Source: CAYSHJ01 sp964589725 (GTDB lineage Bacteria > Planctomycetota > Planctomycetia > Planctomycetales > Planctomycetaceae). Taken from it: a stretch of 18,933 bases of DNA. Shown one piece after another: positions 1 through 6,744 of this stretch (within the stretch, counting starts at the first letter, position 1; each line of letters begins with the position of its first letter). The stretch lies in the NCBI GenBank assembly GCA_964589725.1, contig CAZPUJ010000138.1, positions 1-18,933 on the forward strand, written 5' to 3'. The notes below the pieces were generated by a model. That model was not told the origin of the DNA, searched no databases, and worked only from the letters and a program-made list of their open reading frames with translations. The translations under genes were made by a program, and so were the position numbers.

Positions 1-542
1 ATCGCTCGCCAGAAGTCTGTCAGGCGCACGTTTTCACGCGACGTCACCACGCACACTCGCCCGTCGAACAAGTCCGCGCGCGCATGTTCCCAACCTTGCT
101 TTTCCGACCCCGCCAACGGATGCGATCCAACGAATGTCACGCCGTCGGGCAAGCCGGATGATAGCTCGCGACAAATGCGTGCCTTCGTGCTGCCGACGTC
201 CGTGATCACTGTTCCCGGCCGCGCCGCCTCGGCCGCCTCGCGAACACCGGGCACGATCAGTTGCACGGGGGTCGCAATGATCACCATGTCCGCTCGCGAG
301 GCCGCGTTCCGCAGATCGGCTGCCGGTTCGTCGATGACTCCGGCCGCTTGAGCCTGCATCAATCGAGCCACATTCCGCCCGACTCCGATGACACGACGGA
401 CTGCTCCGTACCGCTTCGCAGCCAACGCCACCGAGCCACCGAGCAATCCGACACCAACCATCGCAAGCGTGTCAAACACCGGCTCGGCGCCTCGCGAGAG
501 CAAGGTGTTGGTCGTCTCAGCAGTTGTAGAAGTCCGGCTCAT
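1..542 (-). CDS. tyrA: Prephenate/arogenate dehydrogenase, 5' part (C-terminus outside window)
   Basis: Reading the reverse strand from the ATG at 542 gives an open frame of 180 codons that leaves the window at base 1. The N-terminus has a Rossmann nucleotide-binding loop (AMVGVGLLGGSVALAAKR, about residues 28-45), followed by VIIATPV, VITDVGSTKARI and HPLAGSEKQGWEHA. The last is the hallmark of the TyrA prephenate dehydrogenase family, which oxidatively decarboxylates prephenate or arogenate with NAD(P)+ in tyrosine synthesis. The family assignment is strong, but substrate (prephenate or arogenate) and cofactor cannot be decided because the C-terminal domain is missing. An in-frame TAG lies five codons upstream, so the ATG at 542 is the natural start. 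No Shine-Dalgarno is obvious. The gene is divergent from thyX, with a 169-bp gap. Confidence 0.9.
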   Translation of the reverse strand, partial: MSRTSTTAETTNTLLSRGAEPVFDTLAMVGVGLLGGSVALAAKRYGAVRRVIGVGRNVARLMQAQAAGVIDEPAADLRNAASRADMVIIATPVQLIVPGVREAAEAARPGTVITDVGSTKARICRELSSGLPDGVTFVGSHPLAGSEKQGWEHARADLFDGRVCVVTSRENVRLTDFWRA

Positions 543-711
543 GGCGGGCGGATTCTAGACCCGCCAGGATGAGAGAAGAAGGATGGGCGAAGCCCTGCGA
601 AAAGCCGGAAATACGAACCTCCTGATGCCGTAGGTCGTGGATTTTGTCTCACTCGGAGTCTAAATTTCCGCCCGTTTCCGAAAAATTGAACTTCTGTCCG
701 ATCGACCGCTC
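543..711. promoter_or_regulatory. Divergent intergenic region tyrA / thyX
   Basis: This 169-bp gap separates two divergently transcribed genes, so promoters for both must lie here or overlap the gene starts. I cannot assign -35/-10 boxes with confidence. GGCGGG (543-548) and CCCGCC (560-565) form a short inverted repeat directly before the tyrA start, which could be a leader hairpin in the tyrA mRNA. No operator or riboswitch fold was recognised. Confidence 0.3.
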
Positions 712-1647
712 ATGTCTGCCTCGCCCGATTCCGCCGCCGCAGCGACCGACCGCCAACAACTGTTGATGGAGCTTCGCTGGAAGAAATTTCCTGTCCTCGA
801 CGACGGCTTTGTGTGTCTTGTCGACGTGATGGGAGACGACAGTTCCGTCGTTCAGGCGGCTCGCGTCAGTTACGGCGAGGGAACTCGCAAAGCCTCCGAC
901 GACCGGACGCTGATCCGGTATCTGCTGCGGCACCGGCACACGACGCCATTTGAAATGGCCGAATTGAAATTTCTAGTTCGCGTGCCGATGGACTGTTGGC
1001 GACAGTGGATTCGGCACCGTACCGCGAGTGTCAACGAGTACAGCACCCGATATTCGATCGCGATTGATTCGGCGCAGACGACGCCGGCGGACGAGTGGCG
1101 TTCGCAAGCACAAAACAACCGGCAAGGGAGCGACTTGCCGCTGTCGGCCGAGGTCGGCGAACAGATGACGGCTGCCGAACGCGACCTGCAAGAGCACGCG
1201 CGCCGCGTGTATCAAGAACGACTGGCTGCGGGCGTCGCGCGCGAACAGGCTCGCAAGGACTTGCCGTTGTCGACATACACCGAAGCCTATTGGAAAATCG
1301 ATCTGCATAATTTGCTGCACTTCCTGGCCCTGCGAATGGACGAGCATGCGCAGTTGGAGATTCGCGAATACTCGGCGACGATCGGCCGCAAGATCGTGCA
1401 ACCGTTGTTCCCACTGGTGTGGGAAGCGTTCGAGGATTATCGACTGCAAAGTTCCGGGTTGTCGCGGATCGAGACCGGCGTCATTCAACGTCTGATGCAA
1501 TTCGCCTCCGCGAACCAGCGCGTCCCGCCGCTGTCAGTCGAGGACTTTCTCGCCGTGCAAGACCCCTCGTGGCGCGAGCTGACGCGCAGCCGTGAACGAG
1601 ACGAATGTCTGGCCAAGCTGCAAGAGTTGGGTTTGGTGGCGTCGTGA
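712..1647 (+). CDS. thyX: Flavin-dependent thymidylate synthase ThyX
   Basis: The product makes dTMP from dUMP using methylenetetrahydrofolate and reduced FAD in the cytoplasm. The ThyX signature RHRTASVNEYSTR is at residues 101-113 (family pattern RHRxxSxNExSxR). It is preceded by a conserved RHRHTTPFE block (73-81) and followed by ALRMDEHAQLEIREYS (206-221), which matches the C-terminal substrate-binding and catalytic block. At 311 residues it is longer than many ThyX proteins (about 220-260). The extra length is a short N-terminal tail, an acidic/Gln-rich linker after the signature (about 116-150) and a C-terminal extension after residue 245. The ATG at 712 is chosen because the conserved region begins soon after it; no clear ribosome binding site is visible. 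It is transcribed away from tyrA. Confidence 0.96.
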   Translation: MSASPDSAAAATDRQQLLMELRWKKFPVLDDGFVCLVDVMGDDSSVVQAARVSYGEGTRKASDDRTLIRYLLRHRHTTPFEMAELKFLVRVPMDCWRQWIRHRTASVNEYSTRYSIAIDSAQTTPADEWRSQAQNNRQGSDLPLSAEVGEQMTAAERDLQEHARRVYQERLAAGVAREQARKDLPLSTYTEAYWKIDLHNLLHFLALRMDEHAQLEIREYSATIGRKIVQPLFPLVWEAFEDYRLQSSGLSRIETGVIQRLMQFASANQRVPPLSVEDFLAVQDPSWRELTRSRERDECLAKLQELGLVAS

Positions 1648-1662
1648 GAAACGTGAATTTGG

Positions 1663-1839
1663 ATGGCGGCTGTGGTCGCCGCCAGAAATGTTGCGAAGCA
1701 TGGAGTGGTGGACATTCCGAACGACATGCCGGCTCCGGACCAATTTGCCTTTGCGGCCGTCGAAGACCAAATCGAAACTGGCCGGCATCCAGGTGCCAGT
1801 CTGAACCCGAAGGGTTCGCAGCCATTAGCTGGTGGTTGA
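1663..1839 (+). CDS. Doubtful small ORF (58 aa) ending inside a repeat
   Basis: An ATG 15 bases after the thyX stop opens a 58-codon frame (starts MAAVVAARNVAKHG, middle VDIPNDMPAPDQFAFAAVE) with ordinary amino-acid composition. The last dozen codons (NPKGSQPLAGG) are encoded by the left arm of the repeat complex that starts near 1801, and the stop lies in that repeat. I do not recognise the family. It may be a true small gene whose 3' end was replaced by the repeat, or a decayed remnant. It could be co-transcribed with thyX. Evidence for expression is absent. Confidence 0.3.
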   Translation: MAAVVAARNVAKHGVVDIPNDMPAPDQFAFAAVEDQIETGRHPGASLNPKGSQPLAGG

Positions 1840-2015
1840 GCGCAGCGACACCACCGGATTCAGAATCGCGCGGTAATCGCACCCCGGCAGGGGTGCCAGC
1901 GAAGCCAGCCGATTGCTGTGATCCCTCCGGGATCATCAATGACCCTCATCACCCCGACCGGTGGTGTCGCTGCGCTCAACCACCGGCTAATGGCTTCCAA
2001 GCCTCCGGCTTGCAG
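1801..2015. repeat. Inverted-repeat complex with four small hairpins
   Basis: Two 36-bp arms face each other: 1822-1857 (ends ...GACACCACCGG) and 1958-1993 (starts CCGGTGGTGTCGC...). They are reverse complements except for one base. Outside and between the arms are short perfect hairpins: GAACCC-GAA-GGGTTC (1803-1817), GCACCCC-GGCA-GGGGTGC (1879-1896), TGATCCC-TCC-GGGATCA (1919-1935) and CAAGCC-TCC-GGCTTG (1998-2012). The outer hairpins sit at matching places relative to the two arms but differ by paired base changes, so stem pairing is kept while sequence varies. No transposase is encoded. From memory, similar elements recur in planctomycete genomes and generate spurious ORFs. Likely a non-autonomous repetitive element. 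Confidence 0.75.
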
Positions 2016-2054
2016 TAATGCCTCGCTCTCTTCGCTGGTGGCCCGACCGCGCTG

Positions 2055-2146
2055 CCGTTGGCTCAACGACATTAAATGCGGGAAAGGCTCAGCCGCTCCG
2101 GGACGACTAACGTCCGATGATTGACTTCCGCGAACAGCGCAAATGA
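2055..2146 (+). repeat. Direct repeat family B, copy 1
   Basis: This is the first of three related segments (others near 3093-3200 and 3812-3892). Shared blocks are CCGTTGGCTC, GACATTAAATGCG, CTCAGCCGCTCCGGGACGAC and GATTGACTTCCGCGAACAGC. Unlike copies 2 and 3 it carries TAA directly after the GGGACGAC block and loses similarity after AACAGCGC, so it is the most diverged copy. It borders the small protein fragment that follows. Confidence 0.65.
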
Positions 2147-2288
2147 AGCGCGTCCACCAAATCAGCGACTGGGGAATCCGTGGAAGCGCGTGCAAGGGAT
2201 GCTTGCGAACGAACCGCTGGTTGATGAATGGCTGCAAGCGATGGAGCAGTACCGCCAACAACAGGCTGAAGAGGATCGGCGGCCGTAA
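2121..2288 (+). pseudogene. C-terminal fragment of a small protein (55 codons)
   Basis: In one plus-strand frame, bases 2121-2288 read LTSANSANEARPPNQ followed by LGNPWKRVQGMLANEPLVDEW and a charged Gln/Glu/Arg-rich end (LQAMEQYRQQQAEEDRRP, stop). The pattern NPW-x-G-M-(4)-P-x-x-D-E-W-x(5)-YR resembles the C-terminal tail of small antitoxin-like proteins common in cyanobacteria and planctomycetes. That comparison is from memory and not verified. The frame starts only with TTG inside repeat copy 1, or with ATG at 2199 (29 codons). The upstream part seems to have been lost or replaced by the repeat, so I call it a remnant; a genuine mini-gene is possible. Confidence 0.35.
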
Positions 2289-2290
2289 AA

Positions 2291-2539
2291 CTATTGCCCA
2301 CGCTCGATGTGAATGAATTCGTCGGTTTCGGGATTGACGGTCAATGTCAGATCGCCGCCAGTCGCGATGTAGCCCGGAGTCGCCAGTGGTGCGAAGTGGA
2401 CGCTGCAGACACCCTCCGAGACTGAAGCGGTGATGTCCATGACTTCCACTTGATAGCCCAACTCGCGGGCTTTTCGCAGCGCGGTGCGAATTCCACGAAC
2501 GAGCTGTGTGTCGTAGTTGGATTCCGTGCCGACGCTCAT
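2291..2539 (-). CDS. Hypothetical 82-aa protein, partner of the JAMM-domain gene
   Basis: This is a small soluble protein with an N-terminal helix (TQLVRGIRTALRKARELGYQ, about residues 11-30) and a C-terminal half that looks like beta strands, including ATGGDLTLTVNPETDEFIHIE. There is no signal peptide or membrane segment. I do not recognise a named family. Its ATG (2539-2537) overlaps the TGA of the upstream JAMM-domain gene in the form ATGA, which strongly suggests translational coupling and a shared task. It could be an immunity-like or binding partner of that protein; this is inference only. Confidence 0.7.
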   Translation of the reverse strand: MSVGTESNYDTQLVRGIRTALRKARELGYQVEVMDITASVSEGVCSVHFAPLATPGYIATGGDLTLTVNPETDEFIHIERGQ

Positions 2540-3081
2540 GGATTTGTCTCCTTCAATGGCAAATTGAGCAACTCAGCGGTTCTGCCCAGTGCGGCCACCA
2601 GTCCATCGTTGTCGATGTGATAGATCGTCTCTCGGCTGATGACGAACTGATGCAGCCCCATGGTTTCAGGATAGTCTTTGGACAAGCGGATGTCTTGAGG
2701 GCTTGGCTCTTGCCGCCATTCCGGTCCCAAGTTCGGGTGAGTGTGAAAGCTGCCCACGATGTCTTGCCCCTGATAGCGACCGTCCGCGCACAGAGGATAC
2801 GCCAAAGAATCCCGCCCCGACGCTGGCAACCGCGCCGCGCGCATCATTCCGCTTTGCGGATCGCGCACCAAGAACCCGCCCTGCTCTGCGGGCCGAGAGC
2901 CACCCACGTCACTCTCGTCAAATGCTTGCCGCATTCCCGCGAACACAGTTGGTTCAGCGAGCAATTCGCCGACCGTTGGCCGGTCTTTCATCACCCACCT
3001 CGTGGTTCCGTTCCAGTGGTTCTCGGAGGCCAGTTTGGCACGGACCAACCACCATGACCAGCGTTCTCGGTTGCCAATCAC
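2536..3081 (-). CDS. JAMM/MPN (JAB) metalloprotease-like protein, 181 aa
   Basis: The central domain carries a JAMM-type zinc metallopeptidase pattern: Glu66 in AEQGGFLV, the strand-turn GSFHTHPN with His113 and His115, and PSPQD with Ser127 and Asp130. This is the E...HxH...SxxD set of the JAB/MPN+ fold, although the HxH-to-Ser spacing (11 residues) is longer than the classical 7. Related domains remove ubiquitin-like tags or occur at the C-terminus of Rhs/polymorphic toxins (DUF4329-like). The start is GTG at 3081. The same frame stays open upstream to a TGA inside repeat copy 2, without an ATG, so it may be the surviving 3' end of a longer gene. The Trp-rich N-terminus (ERWSWWLVRAKL) fits a linker or truncated domain. 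It is coupled to the 82-aa gene downstream. Confidence 0.72.
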   Translation of the reverse strand: MIGNRERWSWWLVRAKLASENHWNGTTRWVMKDRPTVGELLAEPTVFAGMRQAFDESDVGGSRPAEQGGFLVRDPQSGMMRAARLPASGRDSLAYPLCADGRYQGQDIVGSFHTHPNLGPEWRQEPSPQDIRLSKDYPETMGLHQFVISRETIYHIDNDGLVAALGRTAELLNLPLKETNP

Positions 3082-3092
3082 TTGACTGATAA

Positions 3093-3200
3093 CGACCGTT
3101 GGCTCGCCGACATCAAATGCGAGAGAACCTCAGCCCCTCCGGGACGACCACAAGCCGCTGATTGACTTCCCCGAACAACGTGAATAAACCGCTGAGCGAT
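3093..3200 (+). repeat. Direct repeat family B, copy 2
   Basis: The segment runs from CCGTTGGCTC through CTCAGCCCCTCCGGGACG to GAATAAACCGCTGAGCGAT. In one plus frame it reads QPLRDDHKPLIDFPEQRE and a TAA stop; copy 3 reads the same with L for H and R for P. Between the two, three of the five base differences in this stretch are synonymous. It lies directly upstream of the GTG start of the JAMM-domain gene, whose open frame extends into it on the other strand. Confidence 0.7.
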
Positions 3201-3259
3201 CTCCATGCACGAAGGTTGAGCCGGCGAGAGATTGAGATGTCGGCAATGTGAGACTGGTC

Positions 3260-3598
3260 ATGGCGGAAAACTCCCAGCCGAGTGAAGCGGTCACTCGTCG
3301 ATCCGCAGCCAATGCCCTGCTGGTCGTTGGCTTCGCGTATGTGTCGGCGTTCGTGACGTTCTGTGTTGCCGCCCAGTTTGAGCACGGGTGGGGCAAATTA
3401 GGAATGGGGATACTGGCCTACCTGTGCGTGCCGCCAGCCGTGCTGTTTTTCATCACGCAAGCGGTCGTGCGCCGTGGCAAAGCGGCTGGCTGGGCGAAGC
3501 TGCTGACGGTGTTGGTGAGTGGGCTCCTTGTCTGGTTCTTGAACATGGAACTCGGGCAATTGCGAATGAGGGTAACGATTGAGGAAATCGTCGCATAG
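3260..3598 (+). CDS. Small hypothetical membrane protein (112 aa)
   Basis: The product starts with a short polar segment (MAENSQPSEAVTRRSA) and then has three hydrophobic segments: about residues 18-38 (ALLVVGFAYVSAFVTFCVAA), 48-66 (MGILAYLCVPPAVLFFI) and 80-95 (LLTVLVSGLLVWFLNM). A positively charged loop (VVRRGKAAGWAK) separates the last two, and the tail is polar. No known family is recognised. ATG at 3260 is preferred; an in-frame GTG at 3248 would add four residues. It lies between two copies of the family B repeat, in the accessory part of the window. Confidence 0.6.
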   Translation: MAENSQPSEAVTRRSAANALLVVGFAYVSAFVTFCVAAQFEHGWGKLGMGILAYLCVPPAVLFFITQAVVRRGKAAGWAKLLTVLVSGLLVWFLNMELGQLRMRVTIEEIVA

Positions 3599-3957
3599 AA
3601 ATTTCGGGGGGCCGGGGGTGAGGTGCTGAGTTTGATCACGGTCGCAGTTCTGTTGAGCTTTCAGTTTCGCGCCTTGCTCCTCCTGGGATGCTGGTCAATT
3701 CGCCGAACGACATCGCAGCCATCGACGGCTCCTCCGCCGGATTTCTCGTGGGCGGCCGGGAATCAACCACTCACAGATCGGGTCGATTCCGAAAGCCCGC
3801 CGAACTCCCAAACGGGAGAGGCTCAGCCGCTCCGGGACGACCTCAAGCCGCTGATTGACTTCCGCGAACAGCGCGAATAAACCGCTGAGCGATTCGGTCG
3901 ATCAGCATCACACAAACAACATTCACGTCTTAACCCTGTCGGTGTAAACGCAACCTC
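3599..3957. other. Stretch without a convincing gene, holding repeat copy 3
   Basis: A GTG-started frame at 3623-3880 (85 codons) has a hydrophobic N-terminus (LITVAVLLSFQFRALLLLG), a low-complexity middle rich in Pro/Ser/Thr and a C-terminus supplied wholly by repeat copy 3. Because its end is repeat sequence and its middle looks unstructured, I do not call it a gene. The remaining 60 bases before 3958 form the leader of the next gene; no clear promoter or ribosome binding site is visible. Confidence 0.4.
3812..3892 (+). repeat. Direct repeat family B, copy 3
   Basis: The segment starts near GGGAGAGGCTCAGCCGCTCC and ends GAATAAACCGCTGAGCGAT. It matches copy 2 closely (five differences over the 57 bases from the CAG codon to the TAA). 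The plus frame reads QPLRDDLKPLIDFREQRE then stop; the reverse strand is also open (NRSAVYSRCSRKSISGL). It sits 65 bases upstream of the next gene start. Confidence 0.72.
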
Positions 3958-4722
3958 ATGAGCCGCGTTCGAGTTTTCATGTTGCTCGCTGGCGTGCTGC
4001 TTTTCGTGGGAGCGATTTGCATCGGGACTGGAGTATTTCAGCCGTATTTGACGTGGGATCGGTGCGGACCCATACAAATCGTCGCCGGACCAGATGAGGC
4101 TTGGTGCTTTCTGCAAGTGGATCATGTCGTCCTTCGACCGGGTTCTCTCGCTTCGCCTCCCAGCATCACGATGGGTCATTTTCAGGAAGTTGTTGTGCTG
4201 TCAAAGAGCGGAAGCGAGAAACGGATTCGGGGCTCGATTCCCGACGGCGTCTCATTTCATCCGAACAGCTACTACATCTTTCGGCGAAACGATGACTTTT
4301 TTCTTTACGAATCCTTCTCAATGAACACTCATCGTTCCGTCTACAAATGGCGCGATGACCATTTTGATCTGCTGCCGCTCGATGAGTCGGAATCGATTCT
4401 TCGGTCGGAGGATCTTCACACGATTGATCCAATCGAAGTCGACCAGCTTCCTCGACACAGCGGCTGGGAGCGTATTTCCCACGATCGGGGATGGTTATGG
4501 TTTTCTTTGGACCCAGCCAAGTTCCGATGGCAGGGAAGAACTTTTGAGATCCACCACATCGAAGAGAAAAACGTCGCAAAGGTCCGCATCCGCTGTTTAG
4601 GCGAATCTCCGTGGCAGGAAGACCTATTGCAGTACGATTCCACTCGGCGCGAATTGAGTCGAAAGCAGTATCAAGCACTCCGGGATCGACCCCAACAGCG
4701 AGGCCATCCAAGAGTCCAGTGA
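3958..4722 (+). CDS. Hypothetical membrane-anchored protein (254 aa)
   Basis: An N-terminal hydrophobic segment (VFMLLAGVLLFVGAICIGTGVF, about residues 6-27) after MSRVR predicts a signal anchor, with the remaining ~225 residues outside the cytoplasm. The exported part is rich in aromatic and acidic residues (DEAWCFLQVDHVV, NSYYIFRRNDDFFLYESF, RGWLWFSLDPAKFRW) and looks like a beta-rich domain, but I do not recognise a family. Codon use looks ordinary. It ends 42 bp before the kelch-protein gene on the same strand, so the two may be co-transcribed. No ribosome binding site is clear at the ATG. Confidence 0.7.
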   Translation: MSRVRVFMLLAGVLLFVGAICIGTGVFQPYLTWDRCGPIQIVAGPDEAWCFLQVDHVVLRPGSLASPPSITMGHFQEVVVLSKSGSEKRIRGSIPDGVSFHPNSYYIFRRNDDFFLYESFSMNTHRSVYKWRDDHFDLLPLDESESILRSEDLHTIDPIEVDQLPRHSGWERISHDRGWLWFSLDPAKFRWQGRTFEIHHIEEKNVAKVRIRCLGESPWQEDLLQYDSTRRELSRKQYQALRDRPQQRGHPRVQ

Positions 4723-4750
4723 ATCGCGGAATCCGCACCGAAACACGTCT

Positions 4751-4767
4751 AAGAGGTGCCAACAATG
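4751..4767 (+). promoter_or_regulatory. Ribosome binding site deciding the kelch-gene start
   Basis: AAGAGG at 4751-4756 lies eight bases before ATG at 4765. This favours that ATG over the in-frame GTG at 4756, which overlaps the purine box. Confidence 0.6.
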
Positions 4768-6729
4768 ATTTCTCAGCGACTCTCAATTCTGTCTTACCGC
4801 CGCAGTCCGTTCATGCAATTCTTTGTTTTGCAATTTCTGATGATCAGCTTCGCGACCGCCGCCACTGCCGAACCTCCAACCATCTCGACTCAACCGGCGA
4901 ATGTGTGGGTCAAGCGGACTCCGTTAGCTGACGCGCCGGTCTCTCCGCGGTTGGGGTATGAGGGGGCGTGTGTTTGGGATCGGCGACATCGGCTGCTCGT
5001 GAGGTATGGCGGGCACAATCAAGGGGGCGGCGGCGAGCAGGGGGCGGAGGTTTGGACGTTCGATTTGGCGACGGCGAAGTGGACGCTCAAGGAGCCGAAT
5101 ACGTCGCCGCCGGGGGTCTGCTGCAACGCTCAGAATGTTTACGACCCGACGAGCGGGCGGTATTTGCGGTTTCCGTTCTTCAGCGGCAGCCACGGGTGGC
5201 AGTGGGCTCGCGAGCTGTATTTGAATGACTCGTCCGTGTGGACCTACGACCTCGGCGAGAACCGCTGGCGAAACCGCCAGCCGTTGCCGACGCCCCGATT
5301 GGCTCCGTATCGCTGTGCCTCGTGGGACAGCGACGAACAGCTCGTCGTGGTCTTCGGCGGCGAGGGGAGCCACGAAGGGACGTTGCTCTACGACCCGGCG
5401 CGGAACGAGTGGCGCTGGCCCAAGCCAGCGAATGAACCGGCCGGTCGCAGCGGTGGGAACATGGCCTACGATGAGGCTCGCAAGCTGCATGTGTTGTTCG
5501 GCTCGCAGTTCGACAACGACGTTCACACTTGGACCTACGACGTCCGCCGCAACGAGTGGCGCGACATGAAGCCGGAGATCCAACCGCCGACCGACAAGAA
5601 CGACGCGGTGCTGACCTACGATCCGATACATCGCGTCGTGCTGGCGATCATCAAGATCACGACGGGTAAGGATGAGTCCGCAACTCACGAATTGCAGACG
5701 TGGGCCTACGACGCCGGAGCCAATCGCTGGCAGCGGATGAATCCGGCAGCCGAGCCCGAATCGTCCAGCAATCGCGCACGGAACTTGATCTTCGCTCCGG
5801 AGCTGAATCTCGCGATCCTCGAAAACTGCACGAGCAAGCCGCGCGAACAGCAGGTTTGGACATACCGATTCGGTGAGACACCGGCCGGTCAGTCCGCGTT
5901 ACCTGTCGTGAAACCGCGAACCGAGTTGCCGCTGGTTGAGGACGGAGTCGTTTCGGTCATCGGACCGCAATGTGTGGAGATCAGTTGGACTGTCCCCGTA
6001 GACCCGTCGCTCCGCGACGGGAAATCCGCGTCACGGAGTGACGCGGCCACTTTGCCGTATCACGTCGAGCGTGCGGTCGTCGAAGTCTGGAGCGACGATC
6101 AGCTTCGTCGGCTCAAGCAACGCACGCCACCATTGGCGGAACCGGTGGTCGGAGCCATCCGACGCATCGGGCCGTTTCAGCGGCTCACGTCCGAGCCACT
6201 CAAGACGACGTCATTCGTGGACACGACGATCAATCTGAACGAGCCGCAAACGATCGACGGTGAACCGAGTTTCGATCGTCCGTTGCACGCTGAGCATCTC
6301 GATGAGTCCGGGCGCGAGTATCGCAAGGCGGTGTTCGCCTACCGGATTCGTTCGGTCGATGACGCCGGCAAAGAAAGTGGACCGTCCTCAGCATGGTTCA
6401 CAATTCCATCTTCACCGCAGCAGGTCTTCTGCCGCGAGGACGGAACGACTTGCCACTTGAAATGGTCGCCGAATCTCGAACAAGGGATCGCTGGTTATCG
6501 CGTCTATCGGATGGATGGCCGCTACGACAAAGACCAGGTCTCGCGGCTGACCGCGAATCCGATCTCGGAAACGAACTTCCAAGACGAATCTGCAGGCAAG
6601 CCGGCTCGCCGGTATTACGTCATTGCCGTGGATGCTCTTGGCCAAGAAGGTTTCCCGTCGTCCCCCGTGTGGTTCCAGCGCGAGTGGCGTGACTTTTATT
6701 TGCCGTTCATCGGCGATTGGCATCAATGA
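4765..6729 (+). CDS. Secreted kelch-repeat protein with C-terminal FN3-like domains (654 aa)
   Basis: An N-terminal signal sequence is visible (basic RRS, then FMQFFVLQFLMISFATAATA), with likely cleavage before AEPPT. Residues ~50-375 hold at least five kelch-type blades, each with a pattern like YDxxxxRLLVxFGG...VWTYDLxxNxW: VWTFDLATAKW, VWTYDLGENRW, LLYDPARNEWRW, TWTYDVRRNEWRDM, TWAYDAGANRWQRM. The C-terminal third resembles fibronectin type III modules (VSVIGPQCVEISWTVP; IAGYRVYRMDG ... RRYYVIAVDALGQEG). Such proteins are surface or periplasmic beta-propellers used for carbohydrate or protein binding; the ligand is unknown. Two perfect palindromes (6003-6046) lie in frame between the propeller and the last domains. 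It is convergent with serA, 15 bp away. Confidence 0.88.
   Translation: MISQRLSILSYRRSPFMQFFVLQFLMISFATAATAEPPTISTQPANVWVKRTPLADAPVSPRLGYEGACVWDRRHRLLVRYGGHNQGGGGEQGAEVWTFDLATAKWTLKEPNTSPPGVCCNAQNVYDPTSGRYLRFPFFSGSHGWQWARELYLNDSSVWTYDLGENRWRNRQPLPTPRLAPYRCASWDSDEQLVVVFGGEGSHEGTLLYDPARNEWRWPKPANEPAGRSGGNMAYDEARKLHVLFGSQFDNDVHTWTYDVRRNEWRDMKPEIQPPTDKNDAVLTYDPIHRVVLAIIKITTGKDESATHELQTWAYDAGANRWQRMNPAAEPESSSNRARNLIFAPELNLAILENCTSKPREQQVWTYRFGETPAGQSALPVVKPRTELPLVEDGVVSVIGPQCVEISWTVPVDPSLRDGKSASRSDAATLPYHVERAVVEVWSDDQLRRLKQRTPPLAEPVVGAIRRIGPFQRLTSEPLKTTSFVDTTINLNEPQTIDGEPSFDRPLHAEHLDESGREYRKAVFAYRIRSVDDAGKESGPSSAWFTIPSSPQQVFCREDGTTCHLKWSPNLEQGIAGYRVYRMDGRYDKDQVSRLTANPISETNFQDESAGKPARRYYVIAVDALGQEGFPSSPVWFQREWRDFYLPFIGDWHQ
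6003..6046. repeat. Twin perfect hairpins inside the kelch gene
   Basis: CCCGTCGC-TCC-GCGACGGG (6003-6021) has an 8-bp stem. Four bases later CCGCGTCAC-GGA-GTGACGCGG (6026-6046) has a 9-bp stem. The loops TCC and GGA are complementary to each other. The element is read through in frame as part of PSLRDGKSASRSDAA, in a low-complexity linker between conserved FN3-like strands, which suggests a later insertion. Confidence 0.75.
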
Positions 6730-6744
6730 ACGCCACGTGCGTCC

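Noticed and set aside
1860..2261. 133-codon minus-strand ORF across the repeat complex
   Set aside because: Most of it is translation of the inverted repeat arms (SRWLSAATPPV-type peptide), a known kind of spurious ORF; no domain is visible.
3623..3880. 85-codon GTG-started ORF with a hydrophobic N-terminus
   Set aside because: Its C-terminus is entirely family B repeat sequence and the middle is low complexity; there is no independent support for a gene.
4924..5688. 254-codon minus-strand ORF opposite the kelch gene
   Set aside because: It is a mirror frame of the kelch blades with Arg/Val-rich composition and no recognisable domain.
6730..6744. Possible terminator between convergent kelch and serA genes
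   Set aside because: Only 15 bp lie between the stops and no stem followed by a T run is visible on either strand.
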